A DNA stretch of 64,000 nucleotides, taken from contig CACBQF010000001.1 of NCBI GenBank assembly GCA_902541315.1, positions 62,001 through 126,000 of the forward strand. Reading direction: 5' to 3'. Origin of the DNA: an uncultured Pelagibacteraceae bacterium (GTDB taxonomy: Bacteria; Pseudomonadota; Alphaproteobacteria; Pelagibacterales; Pelagibacteraceae). Made by a program: the position numbers and the translations under genes. This document shows, in pieces, positions 30,499 to 39,922 of this stretch. The notes beneath the pieces were generated by a model. It did not search any database, was not told the DNA's origin, and saw only the letters and a program-made list of their open reading frames with translations. The stretch's first letter is position 1. Every line of letters starts with the position of its first letter.

Positions 30499-31232
30499 CA
30501 AGTCTTATATTCCATAATCTTTTTAATAGCCACAAAATCCTCTTTTGTGTCTATTCCAATTGAATGTGATTTGGCAAGAGCAACATTTATTTTAATTTTA
30601 TTTTCTAAAGCCCTTAATTGTTCTAACTTGTATTTGGCCTCATTAGAGGACTGTTTATATGACACAAAATCTTTAAGTGTATCTATTTCATAACAATAAA
30701 TCCCCATATGATGGTATGTATTTAAATCTTTTTTTAAGGTTTTTCTTTTAAAATAAATTGCTTCTGGAAAATTTTTGTGATTCAGTTCTTCTTTTGTTTT
30801 TACTTTAACAGCATTTTGATTGTCATAAAGTTTTTCATCTAAAATTTTTGAAGCGAGAGTGCCAATTTTGGAATGTGTATTTATCATAAGTTGGTTAAGA
30901 TTCCTTATATCGTCAACATCAATTAAAGGCTCATCTCCTTGAAGATTCATTACTAAATCAATATTTGAAATCTCGGTTTTTTGTAAGGCCTCATAAATTC
31001 TATCTGTTCCTGTATTATGTTGATTACTAGTTAATACTGCTTGACCACCATTTTTTTTTACATCATCGATGATTTCTTGATTTTCAGTTGCTACTAATAC
31101 ATTCCCAATTTTTGCTTTTTCAGCCTTCTTAAATACGTGAGAAATGATAGATAAACCATTAATTTTTAGAAGTGGTTTTCCAGGCAATCTAGAAGCTGCT
31201 AGTCTTGCAGGGATTATAATTAGTGTTTTCAT
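30498..31232 (-). CDS. kdsB: 3-deoxy-manno-octulosonate cytidylyltransferase
   Basis: 244 residues. It activates Kdo as CMP-Kdo for the LPS inner core. The N-terminus IIPARLAASRLPGKPL (6-21) is diagnostic, and VMNLQGDEPLID near 90 holds the metal-binding aspartate. With kdsD and lptBC elsewhere in the window it shows that a Kdo-containing LPS is made. Divergent from the cytochrome c gene across 109 bases. Confidence 0.95.
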   Translation of the reverse strand: MKTLIIIPARLAASRLPGKPLLKINGLSIISHVFKKAEKAKIGNVLVATENQEIIDDVKKNGGQAVLTSNQHNTGTDRIYEALQKTEISNIDLVMNLQGDEPLIDVDDIRNLNQLMINTHSKIGTLASKILDEKLYDNQNAVKVKTKEELNHKNFPEAIYFKRKTLKKDLNTYHHMGIYCYEIDTLKDFVSYKQSSNEAKYKLEQLRALENKIKINVALAKSHSIGIDTKEDFVAIKKIMEYKT

Positions 31233-31341
31233 GCGTAATTGTTATTTGTTAATTCACTACAAGCAGAGGCAATAATATACATCAAATATATAAGCAATTT
31301 TTAATTTATAATGTTATACGTTCAAAATAAAATTTTATAAA

Positions 31342-31884
31342 ATGGATTCTTTTGAGATAAACAAAATAGTAGCTGCAATTTTACTTGTGGCACTCCTTTT
31401 AATAGGTATTAGCAAACTATCTAGCATGATTTTCTATGTTGAAAAACCTAAAACACCAGGATATGCAGTTGATGTTAAACAGTCAGTCACTGCAGAGTTA
31501 AAAACTGAAGGTGAAACTTTAGAGCAAAAGATAGATATCGCCGCTTTGATGGCAATGGGAGATATTGCAACTGGAGAAAAAGTTTTTAAAAAATGTGCTG
31601 CCTGTCATTCAATCGTAAAAGGTGGAAAAAATAATATTGGGCCTGCGCTGTACAATGTTGTTGGAAGAAAAATTGGTGCTGTGAATGATTACAAATATTC
31701 TAAAGCATTAGCTGGGTATGGAAAGGAATGGTCATTTGAGGAACTAAATGGATATTTGATAAAGCCTGCTAAATGGATCAAAGGAACCAAAATGGCATTT
31801 GCTGGATTAAGAAAAGAGAAAGATAGAGCTTCGGTTATTTTATACTTGAACAAAAATTCAGACAACCCGTTGCCTTTACCTTAA
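31342..31884 (+). CDS. Membrane-anchored class I cytochrome c
   Basis: 180 residues. An uncleaved N-terminal membrane helix (about 8-28) is followed by a linker and a mono-haem domain with CAACH (85-89), then a GPALYNVVGRKIG segment and TKMAFAGL carrying the axial methionine. This is the cytochrome c-552/CycM type that passes electrons between the bc1 complex and the terminal oxidase at the periplasmic face. Single gene, convergent overlap of 9 bases with argF. Confidence 0.9.
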   Translation: MDSFEINKIVAAILLVALLLIGISKLSSMIFYVEKPKTPGYAVDVKQSVTAELKTEGETLEQKIDIAALMAMGDIATGEKVFKKCAACHSIVKGGKNNIGPALYNVVGRKIGAVNDYKYSKALAGYGKEWSFEELNGYLIKPAKWIKGTKMAFAGLRKEKDRASVILYLNKNSDNPLPLP

Positions 31885-32805
31885 TTTTCCAAAACAATAA
31901 AGTAAAATTGATTTTTGCACGTGTACTCTGTTAAGAGCCTGAGTCCAAACTTTTGATTGTTTGCTAGAAAATACTTTTTCAGTAACTTCAGTTCCTCTTG
32001 GCAAACAGTGAAGAAAAATACAATCTTTCTTTGCATAACCCATAAGTTTTTCATCAATCTTAAATTTTTTAAAACTGTTCAATTTTTTCGTCTTATTTAC
32101 TTTGTCATTGATGGATATAACTTTATCAGAAAATAAAACATCTGCATTAACAATAGCTTTTTTAGGACTTGAATAAATTATTATTTTGTTATCATTTTTC
32201 TTTATGTAATCCATAATATTTTTAAGTGGATTATATTCTTTAGGACAACCGATCTTTAATTTAAATGAAAATTTAATTGAGGCTGCAATTAAAGAATTTA
32301 AAACGTTATTACAATCCCCTATCCATGCAATATTTAATTTATGTATAGGCTTCTTCTTTATCTCTTCAACAGTAAAAATATCTGATAAAATTTGTGTTGG
32401 GTGAGATGAAGGGCTTAACCCGTTAATAATTGGAATTGATAAATGTTTTTTAAATTCATCTAGTTTTTTATCATTATCCGTTCTTAACATGAAAGCGTTA
32501 CCAAAATTAGATAGTATCTTAGCTGTATCTTCTATACTTTCACCACCTTTAGACAAATGAAGCTCATTAGGTCTTAATGTCAAAGCACTGCCTCCAAGTT
32601 GTCTAATAGCAAGGTAAAAACTTAGTCTTGTTCTTAAACTTGATTTCTCAAACATTTGAATTAATAATTTTCCTTTGAGTGGCGCATCCTTGTCAAGATC
32701 CAGATGATTCAGTTTTTTTCTTAAATTTTTTCTTTTTTTTGCGTCACTAATAATTTTTCTAAGATCTTTAACCGGAATATCTTTTAAATTTATAAAATGT
32801 CTCAT
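31876..32805 (-). CDS. argF: Ornithine carbamoyltransferase
   Basis: 309 residues. It joins carbamoyl phosphate to ornithine to give citrulline. The carbamoyl-phosphate loop reads KSSLRTRLSF (an S-x-R-T-R variant of STRTR usual here), and the ornithine-side HCLPRG motif is near 270. It follows argD by 1 base. Its presence with argD and argB shows that the arginine pathway is kept, which makes the frameshifted argJ odd. Confidence 0.95.
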   Translation of the reverse strand: MRHFINLKDIPVKDLRKIISDAKKRKNLRKKLNHLDLDKDAPLKGKLLIQMFEKSSLRTRLSFYLAIRQLGGSALTLRPNELHLSKGGESIEDTAKILSNFGNAFMLRTDNDKKLDEFKKHLSIPIINGLSPSSHPTQILSDIFTVEEIKKKPIHKLNIAWIGDCNNVLNSLIAASIKFSFKLKIGCPKEYNPLKNIMDYIKKNDNKIIIYSSPKKAIVNADVLFSDKVISINDKVNKTKKLNSFKKFKIDEKLMGYAKKDCIFLHCLPRGTEVTEKVFSSKQSKVWTQALNRVHVQKSILLYCFGKLR

Positions 32806-32806
32806 C

Positions 32807-33973
32807 TTAATTCATTTTTGAGCATACATTATCAATGATTTTTAATGCTTGATTAATTTCTGTTTTTTTTACATTTAGAGGAGGTAAAATACGGACAACA
32901 TTCTCTGCTGCACGTATAGTTAGTAATTTATTTTCCATCAATTTCGTAATAAACTTCGACTGATCTTTGTAAAGCTGAACTCCAATTAACAAACCTTTGC
33001 CTCTTATTTCTCTAATAATCATAGGATATTTTTTTTTTAAAAGATTCAAATTTATAAAAAAATATTTTGACAATTTTTTTACGTTATTTAAAAATTTTCT
33101 ATTTGAAACTATATCTATAACTGAATTCCCAACAGCCATTGCTAAAGGATTCCCACCAAAAGTTGAGCCATGTGTACCTGGTGTCATTCCAGAAGCTACT
33201 TTTTTATTCATTAAAACTGCACCTATAGGAAATCCCCCACCTATTCCTTTTGCAATAGGGACGATATCTGGCTTTATTTTTGAGCTTTCAAAAGCCAAAA
33301 AATCCGCTGATCTAGAAATTCCTGTTTGAACTTCATCCGCTATCAATAAAATTTTTTTTTTAGTACATAATTTTCTCAATTCTTTTAAACACCAATCAGG
33401 GATTACTTTAATTCCTCCCTCTCCCATAATTGGCTCGATCATTATAGCTGCGGTATTTTTAGTGATTTTTTTTTTCAAGGATTTGTGGTTTCCAAAAATA
33501 AAATGATCAAATCCTGGAACTTTAGGTCCAAAACCCTCTACCATTTTTTTTGATCCACTTGCAAAAATTGCGGCGATAGTTCTTCCATGAAAAGAATTTT
33601 TTACACACAATATTCTGTTTTTATGGGGTTTTCCAATTGAGTAAAAATATCTTCTAGCAACTTTAATAGATGCTTCTGTGGCTTCCGCGCCACTATTCTG
33701 GAATAATACATAATCAGCAAAAGTTTTTTGACATAATTTTTTTGCTAACTTCTCCCCCTCAGGAATTTTAAAGGCATTAGAAATATGCCACAGTTTTTTT
33801 GATTGATTTTGTATTGTCTTAACTAGTTTGGGATGTGCATGACCTAAACAATTTACTGCTATTCCTTGAACAAAGTCTAAATATTTCACTCCTTTCGAAG
33901 TATAAAGATAGCTTCCTTTACCTTTTGTAAAAGAAATTTTTTTTCTATTATAATTTTTTGCTAAATAACTCAT
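32807..33973 (-). CDS. argD: Acetylornithine aminotransferase
   Basis: 388 residues, a class III PLP aminotransferase. Seen: GIAVNCLGHAHP, the NSGAEATEASIKVAR stretch near 96-110, DEVQTGISR with the cofactor-ring aspartate near 214, and AKGIGGGFPIGA carrying the PLP lysine near 243. It may also serve lysine/DAP synthesis as succinyl-DAP aminotransferase, as ArgD does elsewhere. It is the first gene of the argD-argF pair, divergent from gcrA across 169 bases of AT-rich DNA in which no further gene is seen. Confidence 0.95.
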   Translation of the reverse strand: MSYLAKNYNRKKISFTKGKGSYLYTSKGVKYLDFVQGIAVNCLGHAHPKLVKTIQNQSKKLWHISNAFKIPEGEKLAKKLCQKTFADYVLFQNSGAEATEASIKVARRYFYSIGKPHKNRILCVKNSFHGRTIAAIFASGSKKMVEGFGPKVPGFDHFIFGNHKSLKKKITKNTAAIMIEPIMGEGGIKVIPDWCLKELRKLCTKKKILLIADEVQTGISRSADFLAFESSKIKPDIVPIAKGIGGGFPIGAVLMNKKVASGMTPGTHGSTFGGNPLAMAVGNSVIDIVSNRKFLNNVKKLSKYFFINLNLLKKKYPMIIREIRGKGLLIGVQLYKDQSKFITKLMENKLLTIRAAENVVRILPPLNVKKTEINQALKIIDNVCSKMN

Positions 33974-34142
33974 TTTAATGTTGTTTGTATAAACAAAAAA
34001 ATTAAATACAAGTTGGGATTGAATATCGTTTGAATAATTGAATTTAAATAATGTTGATAACTATAAATAATCTATTTTTTATTAGTGTTCTTTATCTCTA
34101 TATTGTGTTTATATATTTTTGAAATACATTATATAGTAAATT

Positions 34143-34637
34143 ATGAGCTGGACTGAGGAAAAAGTCAATAAATTGAAAGAGCTTTGGGGAAAAGGTAGCA
34201 CTGCGAGCCAAATTGCAGAAATAATTGGAGGAATTAGTAGAAACGCTGTTATCGGTAAAGCTCATAGACTTAATCTTTCCGCAAAAATAAAAACAAGGAC
34301 AGCAACATCAAGTGAAAATTTCAATAACACTACAGAAAACAAAAATTTAAAAATTAAAAAAGGTCGAAGAAATAAGTTTAGATCATTAATTATTGAAAAG
34401 GATTTTGAACCAGAAAATCCAAAACAATTGGAGGAACTTGATGATAATAGTTGTAAGTGGCCTATTGGTCATCCTGATGAAAAATCTTTTTACTTTTGTG
34501 GCAGATCATCATTAAAAGATTTTTCTTATTGTCGACTACATTTACTTTATGCTTATCAACCACGAGGTAAAAAAGAAGAAATTGTTGAAAAAGATGAGAT
34601 ACCTGGACTAATAGAAAAAAAAATTAAATCAGCCTAA
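34143..34637 (+). CDS. gcrA: GcrA cell-cycle regulator
   Basis: 164 residues. The N-terminus MSWTEEKVNKLKELWGKG and the following IGGISRNAVIGKAHRLNL are the GcrA DNA-binding domain; the C-terminal half has CKWPIGHP and FCGRSS ... YCRLH, the sigma-70-contacting zinc-like part. In Caulobacter GcrA works with CcrM methylation of GANTC sites. I find no GANTC in the 169 bases upstream. It ends 13 bases before the end of the convergent NDUFA9-like gene. Confidence 0.93.
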   Translation: MSWTEEKVNKLKELWGKGSTASQIAEIIGGISRNAVIGKAHRLNLSAKIKTRTATSSENFNNTTENKNLKIKKGRRNKFRSLIIEKDFEPENPKQLEELDDNSCKWPIGHPDEKSFYFCGRSSLKDFSYCRLHLLYAYQPRGKKEEIVEKDEIPGLIEKKIKSA

Positions 34638-34650
34638 TCAAATTTTTTAA

Positions 34651-35604
34651 TTAAAAATTGTCCCTACCTTTCGAAAATTGACCACCTTCCCGCCACATAT
34701 AAGAATATTTTTTAACTTCTTCATTGAAAATCTTTTTTGCAGGAGATCCAATATCAAAATTAGTTTTATATTTGCCTGAAGCTATATTGTTATATTTGAG
34801 TAATTTTAATTGATCGACTGTTAACAGAGGATTAGGTAACAATTGAAAAAATTTTGCAGTAAACATAGCCAAAGGAAGTGGGAATGGTAATAAAAGTCTT
34901 TTTTTATCGATTAAGTTTAATAATTTTATTAAAATTTGTTTAAAAGTGAGTATTTCTGGACCAATGCACTCAATAATATTTGCATTCACATTTTTTGAAA
35001 TTACTAACTGGATAACATCGGTCAAATCAGAACAATGAATAGGGGTAAATTTTGTTTCACCATTATAATATAACGGAAAGATTGGCAATCTACTTAACAA
35101 TGTCATTAGATTACAACTGAAATTATCTGAAGAAGAATAAACTATAGATGGACGTAAAATTGTTGTTTGAGGGAATATTTTTAAAATGTTTTTTTCACCC
35201 TCTAATTTGCTATGGGCATATTTAGAATCTAATGCTTCGTTTATACCCAGGGCTGACAGATGAATAAATTGTTTAATTTTATATTCCCTACAAAGTTTCG
35301 CTAATAAAGATGGAAAAACAGAGTGAATATTCTTAAATGTATTTCCATTTTTTTTTTCAAATAAAATACCAATTAAGTTTATACAGATGTCTGCACTCTC
35401 AAAAAGTTTTCTTATTTTAAGTTCATCAAAAATATTGCACTCTTTTATTTGGATATAACCTGCATTACCTTGTGTTTTAATTATATTGCCTTTTTGGTGT
35501 ATATTTCTAGTTGCTACAGTAACGGTATAGTTATTTTGGGTTAACTTTCGTATCAGATGAGTACCCACTTGACCAGTGCCTCCCCAAATCAAAATATTTT
35601 TCAT
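34651..35604 (-). CDS. NDUFA9-like NAD(P)-binding protein (atypical SDR, complex I accessory type)
   Basis: 317 residues from ATG 35604; a TTG four codons upstream is less likely. The N-terminal nucleotide motif is WGGTGQVGTHLIRKL, with a HLSALGINEALDS strand near 105 and a substrate region TILRPSIVY. It belongs to the alphaproteobacterial 'complex I NDUFA9 subunit family', often proposed as an assembly or accessory factor of NADH dehydrogenase. The active-site Tyr-x-x-x-Lys is replaced by YAHSKLEGE. No nuo gene is nearby. The C-terminus is short of any extra domain. Confidence 0.82.
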   Translation of the reverse strand: MKNILIWGGTGQVGTHLIRKLTQNNYTVTVATRNIHQKGNIIKTQGNAGYIQIKECNIFDELKIRKLFESADICINLIGILFEKKNGNTFKNIHSVFPSLLAKLCREYKIKQFIHLSALGINEALDSKYAHSKLEGEKNILKIFPQTTILRPSIVYSSSDNFSCNLMTLLSRLPIFPLYYNGETKFTPIHCSDLTDVIQLVISKNVNANIIECIGPEILTFKQILIKLLNLIDKKRLLLPFPLPLAMFTAKFFQLLPNPLLTVDQLKLLKYNNIASGKYKTNFDIGSPAKKIFNEEVKKYSYMWREGGQFSKGRDNF

Positions 35605-35657
35605 ATTATCAATCAAAAAATAGACATTATTATTTAGTCTTATATATATAAATATAT

Positions 35658-36275
35658 ATGACTAATATCAAAGTTTTTGAAAACGACTTACCTGAAGATT
35701 TAGATTTATCAAATGAAAAATTAATAGGTCTTGATAATGAGGCATTAGGTCTTGTTCTTGGAAGGGATCCACTAACTCTAGTCCAATTAGGGCTTGAGTC
35801 CAAGAACTTTTATTTAGTAAAACTTAATAGAGAGACTTATAATGCTCCAAATCTGATAAAAGCCTTATCAAACAAAAATACACAGTTTATTATGCATTAT
35901 GCTAGACAAGATCTTTTATGGTTAAAATATCATTTAAAAGTTCAACCAAAAAATATTTTTTGTACTAAAGTTGCTTCTAAAATAGCTAGAACTGCTAGTT
36001 CATACCACGGCTATAAAGATTTAGTAAAAGAGCTGTGTGGTAAGGATATTTCAAAGAAAGAGCAACAGAGTGATTGGGGAGATCCTAACCTTTCTGAAAA
36101 ACAAATTAAATATGCTGCTTCTGATACAGAATATCTTTTTGAAATAAGAAAAAAATTGATAAAAATGCTAGAGAGAGAAAAAAGAATTGATCTTTTTGAA
36201 AAATCTATGAATGTTATTCCTGTATTAGTTGATATGGAGATAGCAGGATACAAATTATCTACTTTTGAACATTAA
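35658..36275 (+). CDS. rnd: Ribonuclease D-type 3'-5' exonuclease domain protein
   Basis: 205 residues, only the DEDDy exonuclease domain; the HRDC domains of the 375-residue E. coli RNase D are missing, as is usual in alphaproteobacteria. Catalytic segments: GLDNEALGL (D and E, near 24-28), FIMHYARQDLLWL (D near 86) and AASDTEYLFEI (Y-x-x-x-D arrangement shifted, with D154 and a nearby Tyr). Likely trims tRNA or other RNA 3' ends. It opens the long rightward run and is 2 bases before kdsD. Confidence 0.88.
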   Translation: MTNIKVFENDLPEDLDLSNEKLIGLDNEALGLVLGRDPLTLVQLGLESKNFYLVKLNRETYNAPNLIKALSNKNTQFIMHYARQDLLWLKYHLKVQPKNIFCTKVASKIARTASSYHGYKDLVKELCGKDISKKEQQSDWGDPNLSEKQIKYAASDTEYLFEIRKKLIKMLEREKRIDLFEKSMNVIPVLVDMEIAGYKLSTFEH

Positions 36276-36277
36276 GT

Positions 36278-37243
36278 ATGAAAAAAAATTTTATAAAATC
36301 TGCTAAAGATGTAATTAATTTAGAGATTGAGGGTTTAGTAAGATTAAAAAAAAGTTTAAATAATTCTTTCAACAAGGCTGTAAAAGAGATTGTAAAATGT
36401 CAATCAAAAGTAATTCTTTGTGGTGTAGGAAAAAGCGGCTTAATAGCGAATAAAATAGCAGCAACTTTTTCATCAGTTGGAACCCCAGCCTTTTTTTTGT
36501 CTGCAAGTAATTCATCACACGGAGATCTTGGAAGTATTACTAAGAAGGATATATTAATATTGATCAGTTATTCAGGTGAAACAAATGAGTTAAAAAATAT
36601 CATTCAATACGCGAATAGAAATAAAATTTTATTAATTGGAATTGTCTCAAAAAAAGATTCTACTTTATATAAAGCTGCTGATATCAAGTTATTGACCCCT
36701 CAAGTTAAGGAGTCAGGAGGTATTATCCCGACATCTAGCACAACAGTTCAATTAGCCTTAGGTGATGCTTTAGCAATATCAGCTATGAAACAAAAAAATT
36801 TTAATAGAATTGACTTTAAAAAATTACATCCAGCAGGCACATTAGGTGCTAAACTAAAAACTGTTGAAGATATAATGCTGACAGGAAAAAAAATACCTTT
36901 TGTAGATGAGAATTTAAAAATGAAAAATGCTTTAAAAATATTAAGCGATAAAAATCTTGGTATATTAATTGTGCAAGACAAGAAGAAACACACAATTGGT
37001 ATTATTACTGATGGTCAAATTAGAAGGTTTAATCAAAAAAATTCAAATCTCCACTCTACGAAGGTGATTAAAGTAATGACCAAAAATCCAATAAGTATTG
37101 AAAAAAATGAATTAGCAGCTAAGGCTCTATCTCTAATGAATAACAAAAAAATTACTTCTCTATGCGTTTTTGATAAAAAAAATAAAAATAAGACGATAGG
37201 TGTCCTCCATGTTCATACAATATTACAATCTAACATATCCTAA
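36278..37243 (+). CDS. kdsD: Arabinose-5-phosphate isomerase (KdsD/KpsF family)
   Basis: 321 residues. It converts ribulose-5-phosphate to arabinose-5-phosphate, the first step to Kdo. The SIS sugar-isomerase domain (about 40-170) has GVGKSGLIANKIAATFSSVG and SSTTVQLALGDALA. Two C-terminal CBS domains (about 205-320) are present, probably regulatory. Directly followed by lptC, so Kdo precursor and LPS export genes share a transcript. Confidence 0.94.
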   Translation: MKKNFIKSAKDVINLEIEGLVRLKKSLNNSFNKAVKEIVKCQSKVILCGVGKSGLIANKIAATFSSVGTPAFFLSASNSSHGDLGSITKKDILILISYSGETNELKNIIQYANRNKILLIGIVSKKDSTLYKAADIKLLTPQVKESGGIIPTSSTTVQLALGDALAISAMKQKNFNRIDFKKLHPAGTLGAKLKTVEDIMLTGKKIPFVDENLKMKNALKILSDKNLGILIVQDKKKHTIGIITDGQIRRFNQKNSNLHSTKVIKVMTKNPISIEKNELAAKALSLMNNKKITSLCVFDKKNKNKTIGVLHVHTILQSNIS

Positions 37244-37834
37244 ATGTTAAAGAGGTTGTTAAAAAGTATTTTATTTATAATTTTTATTATTTTTTTATCT
37301 TTTTTTTCTTACTACAAGTTTTTTAAACAGCAAAAGAAAATTTCTGAGGTTGAAAAAATAAATGTTGAAGATACAATTACATCTACTAATATTATTCAAG
37401 ATGTAAACTACTCATCTCAAGATGCTAAAGGGAATGAATATATTTTGTATGCCTCTGAGGGCCAAATAGATCTGGATAATAATAAAATAATTTTTTTGAC
37501 AAATGTTAGGGCAAAAATAAAAATGATAGACGGTGATGTAATAGAAATTCAATCAAATTTCGGAAAATATAATATTGATAATTATGATACTATTTTTTCA
37601 AAAAAAGTAAAAATCAATTATCGTGAAAATGAAATTACGGGCGATTATGTAGATTTTTCTCTAAACAACAATTCGTTGATAATTTCAAAAAATGTTGTTT
37701 ATTCTAATCAAAAAAACTTACTTAAAGCAGATGTGTTAGAAATTGATATTGAAACTAAAAATACAAAAATTTTTATGTACGAAGAGGAAAAAAAAGTTAA
37801 AATCAAATCATTAAAAAATCATGGCAATAATTAA
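37244..37834 (+). CDS. lptC: LPS export protein LptC
   Basis: 196 residues. An N-terminal membrane helix (about 6-26) leads to a periplasmic beta-jellyroll with repeated strands such as YILYASEGQIDLDNN and FGKYNIDNYDTIF. LptC links the inner-membrane LptB2FG transporter with LptA. It follows kdsD with no gap, and lptB begins 14 bases before its end. No separate lptA lies between lptC and lptB, unlike in many proteobacteria; it may be elsewhere. Confidence 0.85.
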   Translation: MLKRLLKSILFIIFIIFLSFFSYYKFFKQQKKISEVEKINVEDTITSTNIIQDVNYSSQDAKGNEYILYASEGQIDLDNNKIIFLTNVRAKIKMIDGDVIEIQSNFGKYNIDNYDTIFSKKVKINYRENEITGDYVDFSLNNNSLIISKNVVYSNQKNLLKADVLEIDIETKNTKIFMYEEEKKVKIKSLKNHGNN

Positions 37835-38597
37835 AAAATTTAGAATTAAGTCATTTAAAAGTACAAACAATATAATCGAATTTAGAAACGTGTCATTATC
37901 TTATGGAAATAGACTAATACTTGACAATATAAGCTTTGAAATCAATGAGGGCCAAATTTTTGGGATGCTTGGCCCTAATGGTGTTGGTAAATCCACTATA
38001 TTTAATCTAATTACAGGATTAATTACCCCCAAAAATGGAAAAATACTTATCAATGGCTATGACACAACATCATTTCCAATTTATCTAAGAACTAAAAAAT
38101 TTAAAGTTGGTTATGTTCCACAGTATGGTGGTTATTTCAATGATCTGACATTATATGAAAATTTAAAGGCCATCAGTGAGATTATTATTACTGATAAAAA
38201 CCTTAGATTTGAAAGAATAAACTATGTAATTTCAAAATTTGAACTAGACAACTTAAAAGAAATAAAAGCTAAACATCTTTCCGGTGGTCAAAAAAGAAAA
38301 TTAGTTCTTGCACTGGCTTTATTGAGTGAGCCAAAAGTTCTTCTTCTTGATGAACCATTTGCTGCACTTGATGTCCTTACAATAAAAATGCTTCAAGAAA
38401 TAATTGTAAATTTACAACAAGAGCATCGTATCACTATTTGTATATGTGATCACCAGGCTAGGGATCTTCTGGCTTGCGTTGATATTGCAATGATTTTAAG
38501 TAATTGTAAAATTGTTGCAAAAGATACACCTTCAAATTTAGTCAAAAACATACATGCAAAAAACGCATATTTTGGTGATAGTTTTAGAATAAACTAA
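37821..38597 (+). CDS. lptB: LPS export ABC transporter ATPase LptB
   Basis: 258 residues. Walker A GPNGVGKST (about 52-60), Q-loop YVPQYGGYF, signature LSGGQKRK, Walker B VLLLDEPF and switch H (CDH). The 'GYVPQ' region and 'LLACVDIAMIL' late segment are LptB-like. The ATG overlaps lptC by 14 bases. It powers LPS extraction from the inner membrane with LptFG, which are not in this window. About 15 extra N-terminal residues precede the ABC domain. Confidence 0.9.
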   Translation: MAIIKKFRIKSFKSTNNIIEFRNVSLSYGNRLILDNISFEINEGQIFGMLGPNGVGKSTIFNLITGLITPKNGKILINGYDTTSFPIYLRTKKFKVGYVPQYGGYFNDLTLYENLKAISEIIITDKNLRFERINYVISKFELDNLKEIKAKHLSGGQKRKLVLALALLSEPKVLLLDEPFAALDVLTIKMLQEIIVNLQQEHRITICICDHQARDLLACVDIAMILSNCKIVAKDTPSNLVKNIHAKNAYFGDSFRIN

Positions 38598-38602
38598 TAA
38601 AT

Positions 38603-39922
38603 ATGCCTAACCACATATTGATAGAAAATAAAATAGGTAAGTTCAATAAGAAAATTTTTGTTAGTGGTGATAAAAGTATAAGTATAAGATGGGTTCTGTT
38701 TGCATCACTAGCCTCTGGTATTTCAAAAGCTAAAAATTTATTAATGTCTGAGGACGTATTAGCTGCAATTGATATTATAAAAAAATTTGGAATTAAAGTT
38801 ATTAAAAAAAAAAACATTTTTATTATACATGGCAAAGGTCTCAATGGATACAATTACAAAAATAATTCTGTAATAAACGCTAAAAATTCAGCTACGTTAG
38901 GGAGATTAATTCTAGGATTGTTAATTAATTCGCCAAAAAAAATAAAATTAATTGGTGATCAAAGTTTATCAAAAAGAGATTTTAAAAGAGTTGCTTTTCC
39001 ACTTACTAAATTTGGTGCAAAATTTCAGCTAAAAAAAAATTTTAGTTTGCCACTTACAATTTGTGGAACCAAAAATTTAAAACCAATTAAATATTATGAG
39101 AAAAGAGGTTCAGCTCAGTGCAAAAGTAGTATCATATTTGCTGGTATGAGAACTAAAGGTAAAACAATTATAAAAGCAAAAAAATCTAGAAATCACACTG
39201 AACTTTTATGTAAGTTTCTAAAATTACCTGTGAAAATTACAAATAAAAAAAAATATGATCTAATTGAAGTTAATAAAGTAAATAAAATTAATCCATTAAA
39301 TTATCAAATTCCATCAGACATAAGTTCGGCTGCTTTTTTTATTGTCTTAACAGCCTTGTCCGAAAATTCCAAAATTGTCATAAAAAAAGTAAATATAAAC
39401 CCATCTCGCATAGGAGTAATAACAATCTTAAAAAAAATGGGGGTTAAAATTTTTTTTAGAAACAAAAATATTTATAGAGGTGAAGAGATTGCAGATATAT
39501 GCGTATTAAGCTCGAAAAAATTGAATAGTATTAAGTGCCCAATTCATTTGAATTCAAGTGCTATAGATGAATTTTTAGTTATTTTTTTAGTTGCAGCGAA
39601 AGCTAAAGGCATATCCTACTTTAGAGATATAGCAGAACTTAATACTAAAGAAAGTCCAAGATTAAAATTAGCATCCAAAATTCTTAAAATGATGGGTGTG
39701 AAAAATATTCTTACAAAAGATTCAATTAAAATATTTGGTAATCCAAAACTAATTATTGATAGAAAAATAGTAATTAAGAATTTCTATAAAGATCACAGAA
39801 TCTTTATGACAAGTGTTATTGCTGCTTTAATTTTCGGTGGTAAATGGATTATTCATAACAAAGAATCTATTAATACATCTTTTCCCTCTTTCTTAAAAAT
39901 TATCAAAAATTTAAACACATGA
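38603..39922 (+). CDS. aroA: 3-phosphoshikimate 1-carboxyvinyltransferase (EPSP synthase)
   Basis: 439 residues. It joins PEP and shikimate-3-phosphate. Seen: SGDKSISIRW near 21-30 (phosphate site), NSATLGRLILGLL near 94-106, SAQCKSSIIFAG near 170-181 and the late KESPRLK region. The first PEP loop has Ala where class I enzymes have Gly (NSGT), and the next has KRD where KRP is usual, so it is closer to class II alphaproteobacterial enzymes. Ends with ATGA overlap into cmk; five bases after lptB. Confidence 0.93.
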   Translation: MPNHILIENKIGKFNKKIFVSGDKSISIRWVLFASLASGISKAKNLLMSEDVLAAIDIIKKFGIKVIKKKNIFIIHGKGLNGYNYKNNSVINAKNSATLGRLILGLLINSPKKIKLIGDQSLSKRDFKRVAFPLTKFGAKFQLKKNFSLPLTICGTKNLKPIKYYEKRGSAQCKSSIIFAGMRTKGKTIIKAKKSRNHTELLCKFLKLPVKITNKKKYDLIEVNKVNKINPLNYQIPSDISSAAFFIVLTALSENSKIVIKKVNINPSRIGVITILKKMGVKIFFRNKNIYRGEEIADICVLSSKKLNSIKCPIHLNSSAIDEFLVIFLVAAKAKGISYFRDIAELNTKESPRLKLASKILKMMGVKNILTKDSIKIFGNPKLIIDRKIVIKNFYKDHRIFMTSVIAALIFGGKWIIHNKESINTSFPSFLKIIKNLNT

